DNA from: Saprospirales bacterium
GTDB lineage: Bacteria; Bacteroidota; Bacteroidia; Chitinophagales; Saprospiraceae
Assembly (NCBI GenBank): GCA_016711045.1
Contig: JADJTT010000005.1
Location: forward strand, 1 to 20,406
Length of the DNA stretch: 20,406 nt
Direction: 5' to 3'
In this document: in pieces, positions 16,794 to 20,406 of the stretch
How the letters are laid out: each line of letters starts with the position of its first letter
Position numbering within the stretch: position 1 is the first letter of the stretch
Translations under genes and position numbers: made by a program
The notes under the pieces: model-generated
The model's input: the letters and a program-made list of their open reading frames with translations, nothing else
Told to the model about the DNA's origin: nothing
Database searches by the model: none

Positions 16794-19504
16794 TAATGTT
16801 GTTTGTAAAATGATTCCCGTTGTTCCTTCTCATCATCCATCTTGGGCCCCTGTAAGATCTTTTCCCAATCAAAAGTGTGTTGATAGATATCCAGGGCTTT
16901 TTGAGGTTTGAAGACCATCGAGTCGGCAGGTTCGAGCGTGTAGGGGGTATAATCGGGTTGATCCGTGAAGAAATCCTGTAGCAGGGAAGCCGTCAGGTCA
17001 TAATGATTGAGGTAATCGGCGCCGACAATATTATAGATCACCTTGATAAGGCTGCCGAAATTGGCATGGGTGTGCGACACATATCCCCTTTTTACGTATG
17101 GACCGGCCATGAGCAGCACCGAACGGTGTGCATCGACGTGATCGACGCCCCCTTGGGGATCGTCTTCCGTAATAATAACCAGCGTATTCTTCCAATAAGG
17201 AGTGCGACTGAGAAAATGCAACAGACGGCCCAGGGCCAGGTCGTTGTCGGCCATATAACTGTGCAGGTAGGGATAGCCGGCCTCCGGCCGTGGGCCAGTT
17301 CCATGGTCGTTGGGCAGTATGATCGTAATGACCTGGGGCATGGGCTCAAACGGCTGATCTCCCAACCAGCGACGGGAAAACTCAGCTTCAAACTGGTCCA
17401 TTCGAAATTGATCGGGAACACTCATGTTGTAGCCAGGATAGGTGCGGCAAGTCCGGTCAAACAAAGGTTTGGGCATTGGGAAAACGACGGAATTCCGCGC
17501 TCCAAAAAGCGTGTCGCGCCAGGTTTCGGAAGGCCCGGTATATTCGTTGGCCTCCCCAAAATTGAAATAGGACACTTCATCTCTGGCGAGGTTTTCCCAG
17601 ATGCCGCCTTTCTCATTGTAATCCTCCGGATCCATCGCGCCGGTGGTGCGAGGGAAGCGCCGTCCCGGCGCCGAGGAGAATGGCTTGAATTCGGCGCTTA
17701 CCTGCGAATTGGTTTCCACATATTCATTGGGGATAGTACCTACCATCCATTTATGGCCGTGTATGCTCGCGTCGGAATCGCAGTAAAAATTGTCGGAAAA
17801 GGCAAATTCCCGGGCTATCTTCAAATGGTTGGGCATCACGTCTACGCCTGTCAGATTGTTTTCAGGATGGTCGGGGATAGTAATGTCCACTCCCACTCCA
17901 AACCGAGCCAGACTCGGATCGCCCAAGCCTTGGGACAATTGCCCTAATACTTCGTCGTAGGTGCGGTTTTCTTTCGTTACATAAATGATATATTGAATGG
18001 GCGTTTTTCGCAACGCAGGAAGTGGGGGCAATGGATTTTTCCGATCGTCTGTGATCCTGACTTCCCGGAAGGTGTTGGACAACACCTGTTGTGTATACTG
18101 CTCCAACCTGACCTCGTCGGGCGTCTGAACCACTTGAAATGTTCCCAACTGAATATCGCCAATATAAGTGCCCTGAGGCGGAGCGGCGAAGTCGGCGCCA
18201 CCGTTCGGGCCCGCTCCGTAGCCGCGGGCAGATACGATAAATAAGGTTTCCCCATCCTTTGAAACGGCAACCCGGCTCGGCATCCAACCGGTGGGAATAT
18301 ATCCTTTTACTTTGAGGCTTTCAACGTCGACCACCGCAACCGCGTTCAGGCTTAAACAGGCCACATATAAGGTCCGTTCATCCGGACTAAGCGCGAGCCC
18401 GAAAGGCATAACGCCCCGGTGGCCATCCAGTTTCGGGTGAACCAACAACGGTATTTCCCCTACGATCGTCCCTTTTTGATAGTCGAGAATGGAAATGAGA
18501 TCATTGGATGCGTTGGAAATGTATGCAAAGTCCTGGCCTACTGCCAGGGAGTTCGGATGCGCTCCGCCAACGACTTCATCCCCTTCAACCAGGTCTCCGA
18601 TCTGAAATCCGGTCTTGTACTTCCCGTTTACTTCATCTTTATACAAATCGATCGTCCAAACGCTCATGGCTTCCGGGACCAATGGGCTACCCAATCCCGG
18701 AATCTCCCGCCCATCTTCCAAAGTCACTCCATCCTCCGCGTCTTTCGATGGTACCCCATAAGCCGGAAATTCCAGCATAAAACTGTCCTGACTCTCCGGG
18801 GTAACCCCGGGCACGAGCGGATATTCGTATAACCCGACATTTGCGACAAAAGCGGTGCTTTGATCCGGGCTCAACGCAATACCAAAAGGAATGCGCCCTA
18901 CCGGAATGGAAGCGAGGATGGAATCGGTCGCCAGATCGATCCTGACCAGGCGGAAATTTCCGCGATCCAACACCAGCAGGTGATTGCGGGATGGGTCTAC
19001 GATGAGATCGGAGGTGAAACTGTCTTCATACTTCCGCCCGTTGAATGCCCCGTTAAGACTGATGGATTTCACCTTTTGCCGGTTGACGACGTCGAAAAGC
19101 ACCACATCGCCTGTACCGCCTCCGCTCAGCCAGGCGCTATTGCCATCCGGCAAATAGGCAACGCCCAAATAGGAGGACCCATCCAGTATCCTGGGGATCG
19201 TATCTCCAAAATCAGGGACGCGGGTAGCTTTCAGACCGTTCGAAAGATCCAGGAGCGTAACCACTCCATTGTGCAATACCAGTGCGGTTTTTTCGTCCGG
19301 GCTAAGTGCCATTCCGAAGGGAGCCCGGTTGATCCGGACCACCTTGCCCGCCGGAGTAACAAAACGACCACTGGGTAAAACGGTTGTTCCGGACGAATCG
19401 ATCTTGCAATATTCCCCCGATCCGGGAACCTGCAAGGTGACTACCTCATGCTTGCAGGAAATTAGAATGAAAACACAAAAAACAGGTATGACAATACGAT
19501 ACAT
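16793..19504 (-). CDS. Bifunctional YncE-like beta-propeller / phosphoesterase lipoprotein
   Basis: An intact 903-residue lipoprotein: MYRIVIPVFCVFILISC carries the lipobox with Cys17. Residues 50-440 hold YVTN/YncE-type propeller blades, seen as repeated PFGMALSPDEKTALV, PFGIALSPDQSTAFVANVG, PNSLAVGQDFAYISNASNDL and PFGLALSPDERTLYVA. Residues 500-845 form a phosphoesterase domain of the PF04185 (acid phosphatase / phospholipase C) kind with YVTKENRTYDEVLG (Glu512-Asn513), SDASIHGHKWMVGT, PNDHGTGPRP (Asp732-His733) and ITEDDPQGGVDHVDAHRS (Glu780, Asp781, Asp788-His789, His793), the metal and catalytic set. It should hydrolyse a phosphoester outside the inner membrane. It heads an operon with the TonB receptor, which could import the product. 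The precise substrate is not readable. An organophosphonate ester is suggested by context only. Confidence 0.88.
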   Translation of the reverse strand: MYRIVIPVFCVFILISCKHEVVTLQVPGSGEYCKIDSSGTTVLPSGRFVTPAGKVVRINRAPFGMALSPDEKTALVLHNGVVTLLDLSNGLKATRVPDFGDTIPRILDGSSYLGVAYLPDGNSAWLSGGGTGDVVLFDVVNRQKVKSISLNGAFNGRKYEDSFTSDLIVDPSRNHLLVLDRGNFRLVRIDLATDSILASIPVGRIPFGIALSPDQSTAFVANVGLYEYPLVPGVTPESQDSFMLEFPAYGVPSKDAEDGVTLEDGREIPGLGSPLVPEAMSVWTIDLYKDEVNGKYKTGFQIGDLVEGDEVVGGAHPNSLAVGQDFAYISNASNDLISILDYQKGTIVGEIPLLVHPKLDGHRGVMPFGLALSPDERTLYVACLSLNAVAVVDVESLKVKGYIPTGWMPSRVAVSKDGETLFIVSARGYGAGPNGGADFAAPPQGTYIGDIQLGTFQVVQTPDEVRLEQYTQQVLSNTFREVRITDDRKNPLPPLPALRKTPIQYIIYVTKENRTYDEVLGQLSQGLGDPSLARFGVGVDITIPDHPENNLTGVDVMPNHLKIAREFAFSDNFYCDSDASIHGHKWMVGTIPNEYVETNSQVSAEFKPFSSAPGRRFPRTTGAMDPEDYNEKGGIWENLARDEVSYFNFGEANEYTGPSETWRDTLFGARNSVVFPMPKPLFDRTCRTYPGYNMSVPDQFRMDQFEAEFSRRWLGDQPFEPMPQVITIILPNDHGTGPRPEAGYPYLHSYMADNDLALGRLLHFLSRTPYWKNTLVIITEDDPQGGVDHVDAHRSVLLMAGPYVKRGYVSHTHANFGSLIKVIYNIVGADYLNHYDLTASLLQDFFTDQPDYTPYTLEPADSMVFKPQKALDIYQHTFDWEKILQGPKMDDEKEQRESFYKQH

Positions 19505-19535
19505 GATCTTTCTGGAATTGGATTAAAAAATTGGT

Positions 19536-20406
19536 TTGCGACAGACAAAGATTGGCCATTCTCCCCCTTACATTCAACAAGGTGATGCCAATAGTACTTC
19601 CACCCGGCAGGAATATTGGGCTCAACACACGGATGCGACCCGGCAGTGGCTGGAAGAAGATGCCCGTTTTTTTCTGCACCAGGCGCTTTCAACCCCTGTC
19701 ATGAACATGCTCAGTCGGGCAGAAGGGGCTTACCTTTACGACTGGGATGGAAATAAATTCCTAGATCTGCACGGCAATGGTGTGCACAACATCGAATTTA
19801 ATAATCCGGTGGTGATCGAGGCGATCAAACAGCAACTGGACGAAGGACTTTCTTTTTCGCCACGCCGTTATACCAATGCTCCGGCCATAGGCCTGGCAAA
19901 AAAACTGGTGGAGATGGCGCCGGAAGGCCTCAACCGGGTCCTGTTTGCACCCGGGGGGTCTGAAGCGATCGAAATGGCCATCTTGCTCGCCAAAATGATT
20001 ACGGGAAAATGGAAGACCATCTCTTTCTGGGATAATTACCATGGCACAACCTGGCAGGCTGCGACAGTCGGCGGAACGGAACATTTCAGTAACGGCGCAG
20101 GCCCTATGGTCCCGGGCGCTTTTCATGTGGAATTCCCCAACTATTACCGGAATCCATGGGGATTGACTGATCAAGAGCAGATCGACGACCTTTATATCCG
20201 TCAAATTGAAGTGATCCTGGCCCGGCATCCCGACTCGCAGCTATCATCGGGACGACGATTACCTCCACTCCCGTTGTTCCCTACCTACTTTTGGCAGCGT
20301 GTGCAGGATTTTTGCCGGAGACACGACGCCTTCCTGATCTTCGACGAGGTGATCTGCGGATTGGGCCGGTCAGGTAAGTTCTTTGCCTGCGAACACTACG
20401 TCACTC
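19536..20406 (+). CDS. PbfA-like PLP-dependent enzyme (class-III aminotransferase fold), 3' partial
   Basis: The first 290 or so residues of a class-III aminotransferase-fold enzyme. The text YIQQGDANSTSTRQEYW, ALSTPVMNMLSRAEGAYLYD, FLDLHGNGVHNIEF, LSFSPRRYTNAPAIGLAKKL and VLFAPGGSEAIEMA strongly resembles PbfA, which removes ammonia from (R)-1-hydroxy-2-aminoethylphosphonate to give phosphonoacetaldehyde. The FHGN.VH and FSPRRYTN segments distinguish that group from ordinary transaminases. The PLP-ring Asp is in LIFDEV. The catalytic Lys lies beyond the window. No ATG precedes the conserved start in frame, so TTG 19536 is the best guess; a hidden indel in the C5 run at 19563-19567 is possible. 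A local double frameshift (one base short near 20234, one extra or two short near 20288) garbles the segment that should read IAAIIGTTITSTPVVPYL. It is divergent from the phosphoesterase operon. Confidence 0.83.
   Translation, partial: MRQTKIGHSPPYIQQGDANSTSTRQEYWAQHTDATRQWLEEDARFFLHQALSTPVMNMLSRAEGAYLYDWDGNKFLDLHGNGVHNIEFNNPVVIEAIKQQLDEGLSFSPRRYTNAPAIGLAKKLVEMAPEGLNRVLFAPGGSEAIEMAILLAKMITGKWKTISFWDNYHGTTWQAATVGGTEHFSNGAGPMVPGAFHVEFPNYYRNPWGLTDQEQIDDLYIRQIEVILARHPDSQLSSGRRLPPLPLFPTYFWQRVQDFCRRHDAFLIFDEVICGLGRSGKFFACEHYVT

Noticed and set aside
17003..17947. 314-codon plus-strand frame opposite the phosphoesterase domain
   Set aside because: Antisense to an intact, motif-rich coding region. 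Its length follows from the codon bias of the real gene.
1..20406. CRISPR array, tRNA, rRNA, insertion sequence or prophage genes
   Set aside because: No regularly spaced repeats, no cloverleaf or rRNA-like sequence, and no transposase, integrase or phage structural motifs were seen in reading both strands.

Overview
The window looks like Bacteroidota chromosome, most likely from the Saprospiria (Lewinella/Haliscomenobacter-like). The grounds are a SusC/SusD pair with a SusD_2-type lipoprotein, a PafA-type phosphatase, a TonB receptor without an ABC-type partner, a -7 box of the Bacteroidota type (TAnnTTTG), and small families (cupin, DUF1456/YehS, DUF4386, DUF5690) typical of that group. The phylum is well supported. 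The class is a guess from protein style.

Region 1 (1-4530) holds unrelated housekeeping or accessory genes: a small charged secreted-type protein, a cupin, a DUF1456/YehS protein, a DUF4143 AAA ATPase preceded by a tight inverted repeat, about 0.6 kb with no recognisable gene but with alternative hairpins, a DUF4386 membrane protein, and a Crp/Fnr-type protein that stops before its helix-turn-helix. Region 2 (4539-6161) is pafA, a phosphate-monoester alkaline phosphatase with its active-site residues present.

Region 3 (6510-20406) is the interesting part. It reads as an organophosphorus/phosphonate utilisation locus built around outer-membrane uptake. In order: susC and susD (+); a DUF5690 membrane protein preceded in the same operon by a phosphonatase-like HAD hydrolase (-); a TIGR03364-type FAD oxidoreductase (+); a TonB receptor translationally coupled to a large lipoprotein with a YncE-like beta-propeller and a phosphoesterase domain (-); and the 5' part of a PLP enzyme closely resembling PbfA, the (R)-1-hydroxy-2-aminoethylphosphonate ammonia-lyase (+). 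A working model: SusCD and/or the TonB receptor move an organophosphorus compound across the outer membrane, surface or periplasmic phosphoesterases (YncE fusion, PafA) trim it, and DUF5690 carries an aminophosphonate into the cytoplasm. There the FAD enzyme and the PbfA-like enzyme both yield phosphonoacetaldehyde, and the HAD hydrolase splits its C-P bond. No PhnCDE or PhnSTUV-type ABC transporter and no C-P lyase is visible.

The sequence carries many single-base indels, mostly in homopolymer runs, that break otherwise well-conserved frames (small protein, cupin, DUF1456, ATPase, SusC, DUF5690, FAD enzyme, TonB receptor, PLP enzyme). pafA, susD, the HAD hydrolase, DUF4386 and the YncE fusion are intact. 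The pattern fits uncorrected sequencing error better than gene decay, so gene boundaries below are given for the reconstructed genes.
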